Source: Isoetes taiwanensis (lineage: Eukaryota; Streptophyta; Lycopodiopsida; Isoetales; Isoetaceae). From it: a DNA stretch of 64,000 bases. The stretch is from the NCBI GenBank assembly GCA_021234155.1, contig JAJEKV010000107.1:60001-124000 (forward strand), written 5' to 3'. The notes below the pieces were generated by a model. It was not told where the DNA came from and ran no database searches. It saw nothing but the letters and a program-made list of their open reading frames with translations. Of the stretch, positions 47,544 to 58,192 are shown in pieces. A program made the position numbers and the translations under genes. How positions within the stretch are numbered: the first letter of the stretch is position 1; every line of letters begins with the position of its first letter.

Positions 47544-47757
47544 TCTCTTCTCGGCGTGGCTTTGTAGCCTCCGATGCCTATATATCATTTCATTATTTCT
47601 CGGCCTCCGAGACATAAATTCTTTTTCATTTTCTCTCGGCGTGGCAATGAAGCCTCCGAGGCAGCACTGATCGGATGTTTTTCTCGCGGTGGTCATTCCG
47701 CGACCGATTGGTCGGCTGTTGTTTCTTTCTCGACGTGGCCTTGGAGCCTCCGAAGCT
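47544..47757. repeat. three dispersed copies of a CTCGGCGTGGC motif
   Basis: TCTCGGCGTGGCnnTGnAGCCTCCGA-type blocks occur at about 47549, 47636 and 47727, with about 90 bp spacing, suggesting a degenerate tandem repeat. Just downstream, GCAGACGA(T) also repeats. Confidence 0.7.
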
Positions 47758-47759
47758 TC

Positions 47760-50700
47760 TTTTGTTACAATATTGTTCGGATATGCAAGATGTATAACTC
47801 CCTGACCATAGCAGTCATGACATCAGAGGCTCTGATGCAGACGATGAAAATGTTACATCGTCGGTCCGATGTCGGCTCCTATGCAGACGATCAAAGTGCT
47901 ACATCACGATCCTCCTGCAACATCTGAAGCAGCAAGAAGCCCCATTTGCTGGCCAAGTCCAAAATAGTGAGTCGGGATCACACGCATCCCCTAAGAAATT
48001 CCAACATTCTGCAAGTTTTATGAAATGTTGATAAGTCGACAACGGCAACGTGAAACATCCATTGCATAAGCGGGATACCTGTGCAAGCCTATATAGCTAG
48101 AGTGGGCTCGAAGAACTACATCCTAATAGTCGGCCACATGGGATACCACCAGAAGATCAAACAGAAGCTCCATCTCACCCTTAATAGATGGGCGCGTTCC
48201 GAGAATACAAAAATCAGGAAAACACTGGAGGTTGGCAAGTGCAGTGGATTTGTAGGAGTATCGAGAATGCTTTCTGCTTTCTATACAACATGCTACTGCA
48301 CAAGCACAAGCATTGCTTGAAGATGCTGCATCCGTCGTATTTCCTATGCAAGGCATAGATAATCACTGTCAGTGGGATCGAGACAGCGAACCCCTGGAGC
48401 TACATGGCCTGGCAGGTATGGCTCGCAAGGATAGGCATGACTGCCTCTGTTAGAAATATCGATGCTTCGGTAGTTGTACCAGCTTAGAAGAAGCGCGACT
48501 GCGATCCTTCCAAGCTGGTGAAACTGCCAAAGAACGCCAATACTTGTAAGAGAGGTCGACATGGCGATCCGTGCGAGATCAAAACTGTAGGGGAGAACAC
48601 TACAACACAGGTAGACTCTAAGTTAAAGCTAAAAAAAAGTAAAACAATTTACCTCTACGGGGTACTTTTCCTGGTGCCGTTGAGATCTGCGAGTTTCTTG
48701 TTGGCGCTCGTGTATTGTTAAACCCGGGTCATAGAAGTTAGCCCGAGCTGGACAAGATCACAGTGGCGATCTCTCCGAGCTTGATCTCTTAGTTAAACAT
48801 GGAACTTCTCTTGTAGCATAGATAAAGTAAGCACTGAAGTTCATATATATAAAAAAAAATGTTACAATCCTCTAACCCTGTCGATAGAAATGTTAGGCAG
48901 CCATATATTTACGTGAAACAACGTCCGGCAAGGACCTCAAAATCACATCCGTTCCACATTCGATTGCCTTGCATGGCATTTGTAGTTGTCCTCTGGACAG
49001 ATTGGAAAAGGACAATAGATCCATTGACCATGGACGCAGCGAGTCCGACGAAATGTTTGTCAGGCGTCGGAAGAGATTTCAATTCTCATTCACGTAAGCA
49101 CGGTACCTGAGCAACGATCTGTATAGATATGGGCCATGAATCATCACATCCTGGTGGTCTGTAATTGGATAGGCCATCAATATAGTAATTGTTTAACTTG
49201 AATAAATACTTAGTTAAAGTCTTGAAGTTGGGTCGGTTGAAGCAATACTAAACAAGATGCTAACGCATCAATGGGTTGCCCTTTTGGAGCCGTTGATGCA
49301 TGCGTAATTACTTTGGACATTTTAGAACCATAATGCTTGTGCTTGTTGCAAATTGGTGATTAGATTTTATATATTCGATACCTGTCTTAAAGGAGATAGA
49401 TCCCAATGCTCTCATATTCACAAGGCAGTGCTTGTTCCAAAGTGGTGACACTAATATGATATTGATGCCAATGTCCCGTTCCAAAGTGGAGATGCTAATA
49501 TGATATTGATGTCAATGTCTAAGATGGGATCTCAAATATTTTTAAACTACTTTAGGCACTAAAATAGTTTTTGGAACTTAGGTTGCAAAGATATATAATG
49601 TTGTTGATGCTTAAAGGAAATAGTTTTTGGAACTGTTGTTGCATTGTTGATGCTTAAATGTTGTTTGTACATAATTGTCAAATCAATTCAATACGAGGTT
49701 GAAGCTCCATGCAAGTATAAGAATGTAAATGTCAAATGGCATGTGTCACTAAAAAGGTATAAGGGATGAGTCAAATGGATAGCAAAGTAGTAATTAACTT
49801 CAATCTCAAACTTTTGTTTTGTTTTACTTTTGGCTAATTAATCGGGATATATGGTGAATCTACTATAAAAAGAGGCATTCCTTCCATGTACAAACAAATC
49901 ATCCACATGACATATAAGAGAATGAACATTACAAGTCCCAGTGCATAGGTGAGGGAGACTCATAGATAAATTTATAAAGATTACACTTCTCATCCTTAAT
50001 TCCCAAGATATAACTTGATACATTGTGATTCAGGCTAGGAAACCCATTAGATTATGGTAGACGTCATTAACTGCAGTGGGGCTTATCACAAAATCTCCAT
50101 GAGCATATTGGGGAATAAAGACAACCTGTGGTTGACATTTAAGATCATTGGCATTTAAGATCATCTAGCAACTGTTGGAAATCTTGAGCATCTATAAGCC
50201 CAGCTTTTTAGTCACGTGCCGACAACATTGGAAAGCTTGGTGGGATTGAATTAAGATCATAAGAAGGAGGCCACACGTTCTAGTAGCATTTCATGTTTCC
50301 TAGCACACCATAGTTGTGCTTCTGAAATCCTCCAGACCTCACCACTGCAAGCACAGAATAATTTTCAAATATGGTTGTGAAATATAGTTATGAATATGCA
50401 AGCATGGAGGATGCATGCACTTACTCTGAGCATCTGTGCCAGATTTCTCATCGAGGTTGGCTGCATCTCGAACTGATTATAGTATGCTTTTCTTGATTGA
50501 TTTAAATAGTAATACCTGCCTGCATCACCATTCCTGCATCGCCATTCCTTCTACCTTGGGTCATTGTGAAAATGGCCCAACATGCTCATTTCTATTTGTA
50601 TTAGCAGGATCCCTAGCCAACTTGAAAGCATTGTCCTAGGCAACTGTATTTGTCAAGGCTAGGGGTGCAAGTCCAACTTATACAATTACATAATTCTTCA

Positions 50701-50840
50701 CGAGCACACAGTCTGACCAGTATAAGTACGCCATCAGTCGCATTAGTAAAAAAGATCGAATAATATCCAACTTGCTTCAATATATATGTGCACAAACTTG
50801 CTTTAATATTGATCCATAATAGTTATAATTGAGATAGCCA
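47760..50840. other. intergenic, possibly 3' intron of ATG6; no exon recognised
   Basis: I searched the minus strand here for the rest of ATG6 (the conserved C-terminal domain) and found nothing convincing. A 48-bp tandem duplication (TTCCAAAGTGG...CTAATATGATATTGATG) lies at 49437-49520. Open frames at 48081-48320 (plus) and 48344-48562 (minus) are not recognised. Confidence 0.4.
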
Positions 50841-50849
50841 TAATAATAC

Positions 50850-53220
50850 TTTCCTCTCCTCCAGTTCTTTGGATTCCTTGAATTTACACTCGATTTCTTG
50901 CAACTGAGACATAATTTCCTGATTTTGCTTCTCAATATCGTCAGTAACTCTTCCAAGCTTTTTCTCCTCTTCCTCGACCTTTCAAAAAATGGTAATGTCT
51001 TATTCACAAGTCCACCTTCCTCGTATAAAATAAATGCAGCGTAGAAGTAGCTAAAAGCTTAGCAGATATAAGAAATACCTTCTTCTTTTCACTTGCAAAA
51101 TCTTCTTCACTGAGTGCATCATGTTGCTCTTTTTCAAGACGTTCCAAGCATAATTCATATGCTCTTATGTCTTTTGTGATTTCCTGCACTTGCTTATCTA
51201 TTTCTTCAGATAAACTTCGCATGCATTCGAGGCAAAGGGGTTGATCAACCTGAATCAATGAATGCACAGTTATAACAACAAACATGGTTCTAATGACATG
51301 TAAAGGGGAATTCAAGCAGAATTGCAAGGAGAAACATGTACAAGACCAAATCAAGACTTGATAATGGGCGCGGAATGGAGAGTGTATGTGCATAAAGTTA
51401 CAAAAGGAAAAACAACTGTTTTGATATCACCTGTGTAAAGGAATAAAGAAATGGCAATGGTAACAGAATCATCTACTAAAAAATAATGCACCCAAAAGAG
51501 GATCATAAAACCTGTACCCGGCGCTACTATCGGCTCCCTAGATTAACTAGGGGACCCAAGGGGATTCGCTTGAGCGAATCCCTGGGATTCGCTTGAGCGA
51601 ATCATGGGGATTCGCTCAAGCGAATCCTCTCGTGACGTGGCGTCCACGTCCGCCCCTAAAGGGGGATTCGCTTAAGCGAATCCCCAACCCATAGTTAAAA
51701 AAAACGTGTGAAGAAATCCCACTGGATTTGACATGCTTAAAAAATCTTGGGGGGATTCCCTTGAGCGAATCCCCCTCCCCCAATATGCACGTGCATTAAT
51801 GTATGTACTTTTGTTTCACATGAGGGGGGGATTCCCTTGAGCGAATCCCCCCAATATAATTAATGATGTACTTTTTTTTTCACATGTGTTTGGGGGGGGG
51901 GGGGATTCGCTCAAGGGAATCCCCCCAACAATATTGCATGCGTTGGGTTCCTCCCCCCATGTCTCGCTTTTTTTTAATTTCTTGTACCTAATTTGTAACA
52001 CGAGAAGCGCTCTTGCATTAACAGTCTAACGATGGTACCCAGAGATTTCCTTCTGCCCTTTTTGGGTCTGGATTGGGTACCGAGCTTTTGCAAAAAACGT
52101 TTGGGCTTGATGCTAAGATCATTGAGAAGCCCAAGAAAAAAATTACCACCCCTTCCATGTAGTATATACACGCCCTTAACCCACGTAATTGTTTTGCATC
52201 CATCATATTTTGACTATGATCCCTCCCTCCTCGTCCACCCTTCTTTCAATATTTCAAAACATATTAGAACACTCCTATCTTGCCACGTTGCCTCAATATG
52301 CTAGAACAGTCCTTTCATGTGGCGCATTGCTAGAGGAAATCGCCTGTAACTAATGCTAAAGGATAGTCAAGCTTTTTTGAGGATTCATTTTGTCCCACCC
52401 AACACATAGGCTAGTTTGCGTCAACAATCAACACATGTCAAAAAAAATTTATATGCATTAATTATATTGGGGGGATTCCCTTGAGCGAATCCCCCACACA
52501 CATGTGAAAAAAAGTACATCATTAATTATATTGGGGGGATTCCCTTGAGCGAATCCCCCCCCCCTCATGTGAAACAAAAGTACATGCATTAATGCAGGGG
52601 GAGGGGGATTCGCTCAAGGGAATCCCCCCAAGAATTTTTTAGCACGTCACATCCAACGGGATTTCTTCACACGTCTTTTCTTAACTATGGGTTGGGGATT
52701 CGCTTAAGCGAATCCCCCTTTGGGGGCGGACGTGGACGCCATGTCACGAGAGGATTCGCCTGAGCGATTCCCCTTGGCTCCTCTAGTCAATTTAGGGAGC
52801 CAATAAAGTGGGCGACCTGTACCTGAGCAGATGCGATTTCAAAAACCCAGGCGAGTACATTAACGTTTGCATTAAAGCTCGCACTGGAATGGCGATTACC
52901 ATGTGCCTGGCTGGATATTTGTGCAACTCCCCTCTCAGTAGGGGCTTCATATCTATACATTGAAGCCGCAGCTGAAGGCAACACAACAAAACACTCATCC
53001 ATTGTTCGACCACCATGACTTTCACCAGTAACACTTGAAGGCATATTTGTCCCCATAAAATCTCTCTCTGGAGCTGCAACAGTCGCAACTACACTAGGAT
53101 TAGGGTGATTTCGTCCTCCACTTCGTGGCCGTGGTGGAAGGAAAGCAGAGCTTTGATATCTTTGCTTTGGTAAAGCAAAGGAGTGATCCATTTTTCTTCT
53201 AGCCAGCACACTTCCATGAA
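50850..53220 (-). CDS. ATG6: ATG6/Beclin-1 partial gene, three exons visible
   Basis: Three minus-strand exons match plant ATG6 (Beclin 1), the autophagy and vesicle-sorting subunit of the class III PI3-kinase complex. Exon a (53220-52823) reads KMDHSFALPKQR, LPPRPRSGG, MDECFVVLP and the BH3-like FNANVNVLAWVFEIASAQ. Exon b (51249-51079, 57 codons) reads VDQPLCLECMRSLSEEI, the conserved Cys pair and the start of the coiled coil, then ALSEEDFASEKKK. Exon c (50978-50850, 43 codons) reads VEEEEKKLGRVTDDIEKQ to KELEERK. All are phase-consistent and stop-free with GT-AG borders. The first exon(s) with the N-terminal zinc-like CxxC and the large C-terminal domain are not seen on either side. They may lie outside the window behind long introns, or the gene may be truncated. 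The a-b intron contains a complete Mutator-like element. Confidence 0.88.
51510..51518. repeat. target-site duplication, left copy
   Basis: ACCTGTACC directly precedes the left end of the foldback element. It is identical to 52815-52823. Confidence 0.85.
51519..52814. mobile_element. Mutator-like foldback element with twelve palindromes
   Basis: This 1296-bp element is flanked by the 9-bp direct repeat ACCTGTACC (51510-51518 and 52815-52823), the target-duplication length of Mutator-like elements. Its ends are inverted repeats (GGCTCCCTARATT..., then ...CCAAGGGG). Arms of about 400 bp surround a unique middle of about 500 bp. Twelve copies of an 18-bp palindrome of the type GATTCGCTTGAGCGAATC lie in the arms, seven on the left (starting 51563, 51586, 51609, 51665, 51754, 51830, 51904) and five on the right (52474, 52538, 52607, 52697, 52753), usually bounded by C/G runs. 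No transposase ORF is present. It sits in the ATG6 intron with one end at the splice donor. Confidence 0.88.
52815..52823. repeat. target-site duplication, right copy, covering the ATG6 splice donor
   Basis: ACCTGTACC read on the minus strand is GGTACAGGT. Its first G is the last base of an ATG6 exon (...GCTCAG) and the rest is the GT donor of the intron. The copy next to the exon keeps the donor intact. Confidence 0.85.
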
Positions 53221-53229
53221 CTCAGTTTT

Positions 53230-55926
53230 GACCACCTGTGGTAAAGCCATGCAAAAATAAGTAGTTGCACGATAGTATCAGATTCCGCTTCCCCTACTTC
53301 CCCTTCTGCTTCCACTGCCATGGATCAGCCGAAAGAAAAGGAAGGAGCTCATTTATGCCACTATCATAGGCCCAAACAATCTCTACCGTCAGGCATATCC
53401 TAAACAAATTGTTGTCGTCTAACTGTCACTGGGCGTCACAAAAACTCTAACTAATCCCAGCCGATCGGAACCGCTTAAATAGAATATTCTATGGCATATT
53501 ATACTGAGAACAAATCCAGGCCTTCAAAACGTCACTCCACCCTCCAACAAGAGGGTTGCCCCCTACGGGCAACCCAAAAATTGAAGTTGAACTTGTTGCT
53601 AGACGTTTTTTGACATATTTTTCCTTGATTTCCAATATTTGGTACCAGAGCAGTTGAACTTGATGCCGGCTCGGCTTTCCAACAACAGGCCGCCCGAACT
53701 GTTCTAATGCTAAATCTGAGGTAAAGGTACGAAAAAAATGAGGTTAGAGATTTGAGGTTACCTCATGCAAGGATGACTCACAAGGACTGAATCAAATTGT
53801 TGTCATATGCATGACCATGTATGAACTTTTGTTAAATGCAACACAAGTTTATGTGCTTGAATGCAATACAAGTTTTTGTGATTGACAAGCTCTTTTTGCA
53901 AGTTAAGTGTGTAGCACAAGTCTTTACTGTCCACATTCCTAGGATGGGCCCTCTGAAACAACTAGCTGGCCGAGTGAAGTGGTGTTCTCATTGAGCTCTT
54001 TGAAACACCGAGTACAAATTGATTACCCATACTAAGGGTAGAAGTTTTTTGAAAAGCTTTGAAAACTACTCCGAAACTAGACAATCATCGAGCGCATGAT
54101 GATAGATAAAGAATATCAGATAAAAAATGAATCAACTGTGGTGTAGGCTAAACAAATGTGGAAAATTGACGACAACTTTTCATCGGGATGAAAAACCCCG
54201 CCCTTCCGGGTTTTCGAGGAAAATTCTAATGAGAGATGGTCGCCAACTCTTGAGAAATGTCCGCAGTGCCCGAACCAGAAAGAAGATAACTTGAAATATG
54301 ATGTGCCAAATAAGGAGTTGAAGCATCAAATGGGGAAGGTTGATCACTAGCATACGTGAGCCACGAATTCTCCGAAAAACAAGATGGCAAGGTTTCCCAA
54401 GGGGAAGAGTGACCCCTCGCCCTGTGACAACATAGATACTCCAAAAATAACCTGTAGAGTTAAGGCTGAAAAAATGACGGACCAGGATGATGGAGAGGGA
54501 ATATGTTGGAGAATATTTCCTGCATCTATGGCCAGAAATGAGCGATTATATAGAATGGATAATATAATGTAATATTTTTTCCCTCAAGCTCAGGGGGATA
54601 ATTCCATGCAATTTTCTCGCCTATTGCTGGATCGAACAGACAAGGTATATAAGACGGGGTCAAACCCCCTTTTCCACGTCACTCTATGATTTCAAGACAA
54701 TGGTCTCTAAGTCAATGATTTCTAAGATATTGACTTCTCCATTACATCATTCAGATTTAAACAAATTATATTCAATTACAAAAGGAAAAGATGCAGCATA
54801 AGAAAGTGGCTATTCATTAATATGAGGTCTGCTCATAATCGAGCTGAATCTCAGTACAACACAAGCACATCACATGTGCTATGCTTCATAAACTGTGTAC
54901 ATCAACAAACGCTCAAACAACACTACCATAGCTCAGGGCGCTGAACATACTATAATGTGATGTGCTGCCCACAAACAATAGCAGCACATTATATGTGCTG
55001 TGCTGCCCACAAACACTAGACTAGGGAAAACATCCGTACATCCATTACACCAGGGGGCCAATCCGATGCATGTGCTCAAGCATGCCAATGACCATACGGC
55101 TACCCTATGTTCTCAATTTTCTTCATTTTCTTCTCCCGAAATCCATGCAGCAGAGATAAACATACCATGCTCCATCCACACAACACGCTGCAACTACACA
55201 AAACCAAAGGATATTACATGCAATTCTTAAAGGGAAAATTTAGAACATGGGATCTTCAACGGCTTAGGGACAACCTGTCATTCTCATTCTTTACTTGTTA
55301 ATGCAGCAGAATCACATTTACAAAGATTTTCGGCCAAAAGAACTCTCTCTTTCTTTCAACAACAACGTAAACCCAGTAATACAGTGCAAAAGCACTTCGC
55401 AAAGAATTCCCACTAAAAGAACTCCTCCTTTCTTACAACAACAATAGAAACCCGTAATACAGACTTATCATGGCAAAAACAGTTTCTGGAGATGGAAGAA
55501 CTCGACTAGCAACTTTGCCGGAAGCTCGGCCATGGCCAGACAGTCGGCCAAGAAGAACGCTGCCATTTATGCTCTTACTCTTATCCTTACATGCCATGCA
55601 ATTACAAGTGATTACTAAACTTCCATAACACAAGGTACATGTAGTTCTTCTAAGTTTCACACAACATGCCAATCGCCCAACAGCTTTGCCGGAAGCTCGG
55701 CCATGGCCAAACAGTCGGCTAAGAAGGACGCCGCCATAGCCACCACGCCGCCCTGCCCTGCCATATGAAATTGCCACGAACCCTAACTTCAAAAAAGAAA
55801 GAACTGCAAAAAAGGAAACAAAGTAAAACACATTAGAAAACTCAAAACCCATTTACTGACGTCAGCATTATAACAATTTCGCCTACGAATACATCCCAAA
55901 AACCGTACAAAATCTTAAGTTATACT
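53230..55926. other. intergenic with repeat remnants
   Basis: 53548-53577 is a hairpin (GGGTTGCCCCCTACGGGCAACCC-like). 53937-53977 is the inverted partner of 47149-47181. 54190-54225 is a second hairpin built on AACCCCG...CGGGTTTT. At 54950-55015 a GTGCTGCCCACAAACA block is doubled. A minus-strand frame at 54444-54226 is not recognised. No ATG6 first exon was found; an ATG-started frame at about 53325 (minus) does not encode the expected zinc region. Confidence 0.45.
55518..55735. repeat. 50-bp direct repeat pair
   Basis: GCCGGAAGCTCGGCCATGGC followed by CA(G/A)ACAGTCGGC(C/T)AAGAAG occurs at about 55518 and again at about 55687, 169 bp apart. It is GC-richer than the surroundings and may derive from a former coding exon or repeat. 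Confidence 0.85.
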
Positions 55927-55974
55927 ATGCCCAAACAACAATTGCAGAACTTAATCTCTGGAAACCATTCCATG

Positions 55975-58008
55975 GCGGCGGCTCAAGTCTTTTGTGGAGT
56001 GATCGGATCCAAGGAGCTGAAAGCCGAGTTCTCTAAAGTATACGCATGGAGGAGGGCAAGGATATTGAATGGCAACTTGAAAAATACGGAAAACCTTCGC
56101 CTGTCAATCGACCGAATAAGTGGCTGTGGTGAATAACTGGGTGAAGAAGGAATTGACCGAAGACCAAGACAATGCGCCCGAGAAACTGACCAAGGAATTC
56201 TTTAACAAGACCCTCCTTCGATGTCTGAGGGGCATGTCCGACGCAGACATGAATTGTCTGATGGACGAGATCCTTGAGGACAAATGCTTCTTGAAAACCA
56301 ATACAAATTACATTGATCAATTCGACTACGAGCAAGGGGCATCAGACTTGAGGATGCTAACTCTGATGGAGAGAGAGATCCTGCACCATGTGAACTCCAA
56401 TACAAAAGTGCTATACCTCAGCTACCAAGACTTGATTGTATCATATCCATTGTTTACAGAGAAGCGCCTGCTTCAAATTGCAGGCATGGATATTTCTTAC
56501 GTGAAATAGAATATCAATAAAGATCATGTCCTAGATACTCTTCCTGCAGTCATGTTAGCCTATATTAACGATACTATTAGGCCGAATCAGGATCAGGCTC
56601 ATGTCCAGGAGAGAAATATGGTAAGGATGTGCACTAAAGATGGCATTTCCTCTACCACTATGCTAGAGCATTCTCAGTTGGTCTATGTTGACATGAAAGG
56701 TTTCAAATATGATTGGAAGGTAGGCCAGTTCCTTTGTTCACAAGCGTTTCTGCAATGACGACAGCAAAAGTTTACCAATTGATGCTTCTCCTTCCTGGCC
56801 AATTGCCCAACTGTCTCCACAGTTTAACATAGATTGAGGGAGGAGGGCACATTTATATTGGAACTTACGAAGAGCCCAAGTTCGAGAACAAAAAGCGGGT
56901 AAAGGAACACCAATACTTCATCAACGACATCCTGGTCAATTGAAATGAGGTCAAAGTCTTATCTAAATAGGCAAGATTGGATCTGCAGTTCTCCTTACCT
57001 GATCATCCAGGAAAGAAGCCAGAGATGCCTGCCTAGGAGTGTACCAATAATGAGGAGACTGACAAGAAAATAAAGAAATACAGGAGTTCCATGTTCATGT
57101 CCAAAATGAAATATAGCTGGATGTCAATGGACGATAATATTATCTTCCCGCCACAAATGAAAACGTCCTACGCTTACTACATTGTGGAGCAGGTTCTTCC
57201 CTCGGATGGATGCTTGCTCGACTTAGTTTCTTGTGGGATGTTTTCAAGGGTTGCTTTGATAGTGGAAGAGAAGTGCTGCTTTTGAATATGATGACAGAAG
57301 AACATGATTTCTTCAAAGCTTCTTCATGTACATGGAAAAGCTAGCCAACGGTGATCCAGAGGAGAGCAGAGAGGAAGGTGAAGATGTGGAGGATGGTGAA
57401 GATGGAGAGCAGGAACAATCCAATTTTGAGAGGGGAGAACCCTCTCGACCAGCCCTTGACGTGCACATCATGTAAAGCATGGTGATACTGGATAACCTGG
57501 ACGATATTATCAACAATTTCTAGGGTGAAAACTCACACAGACGTTGGAGATGCTGAAGAAAGAGGAAATCTTTGTCAACACAGTGGGGAATCTAAGAACA
57601 GATAAACTAGAAGCCTTTAATGATGGTTTGGATGCAGTGATGCCTCTAATAAGTTGTCTGTTTGTGCCAGATAAGTCCTTGCAACAGGTTGAAGAGCAGA
57701 TGGATGATGCATCCGAGCGGGACAATAATTGTCAGGGCAACTTCCAAGAATACAACAAGGTGTGCATTAGAAAGCGTCACAGGCAGCCTGTCGCTCTTCC
57801 TGCCCTGGAGGACGATCAGGAACTGGAAGAAAGCTTCCATGAAGCTATGAGAAATACTTATGTGGCCTTGATAGATTATGATGATGAGAACGATAAGGAG
57901 ATATCCGATCAGATTGATATGGATACTGATGGACAGGTGAACATGGCGAATGCTAAAGTGCGCATTGATGCCGAGGGAAATCCAACATTTATTAGAGAAT
58001 CTCCATAA
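55975..58008 (+). pseudogene. decayed coding region, possible DNA-methyltransferase-like
   Basis: A run of plus-strand frames looks protein-coding but is broken by stops and frame changes: 55975-56110 (WQLEKYGKPSPV in one frame), 56120-56506 (129 residues from MAVVNNWVKKELTED), 56510-56758 (LVYVDMKGFKYDW), 56760-57060 (several stops), 57091-57285 (VLPSDGCLLDLVSCGMFSR then VALIVEEKCCFEYD) and 57544-58008 (acidic, 154 residues). The segment LLDLVSCGMFSRVAL...EKCCFEYD is laid out like the SAM-binding motif of amino-methyltransferases (LDLFSGGG...AL...R...E.D), and VYVDMKGFKYDW could be a decayed DPPY-type catalytic motif. That reading is tentative. It lies directly upstream of the hAT remains in the same orientation and may belong to one element. 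Confidence 0.4.
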
Positions 58009-58192
58009 ATTCTTTAGGATGAATCTGTAATAAAACACAGATCCAGCTTAGACAAATCGCCATTGTGATCCGTCTAAGCCGAAGCGTTGGTATTTGATAA
58101 CATATGTACAAATCGTTTTAATAAATTATTCGTTTTACATGTATTGATTGCCATAGGGATCCCTTTAAGTCCAGCTGTTTTTATATTCTTTT

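Noticed and set aside
49838-50023. Copia-like reverse transcriptase piece (a VDDLFVHG-type string on the minus strand)
   Set aside because: Only a few residues resemble the YVDD region and no neighbouring RT motifs were found in any frame; judged chance.
53270-53330. ATG-started frame upstream of ATG6 exon a as the missing first exon
   Set aside because: It does not encode the conserved CxxC zinc region expected at the ATG6 N-terminus, and it joins exon a only through an arbitrary 15-bp removal.
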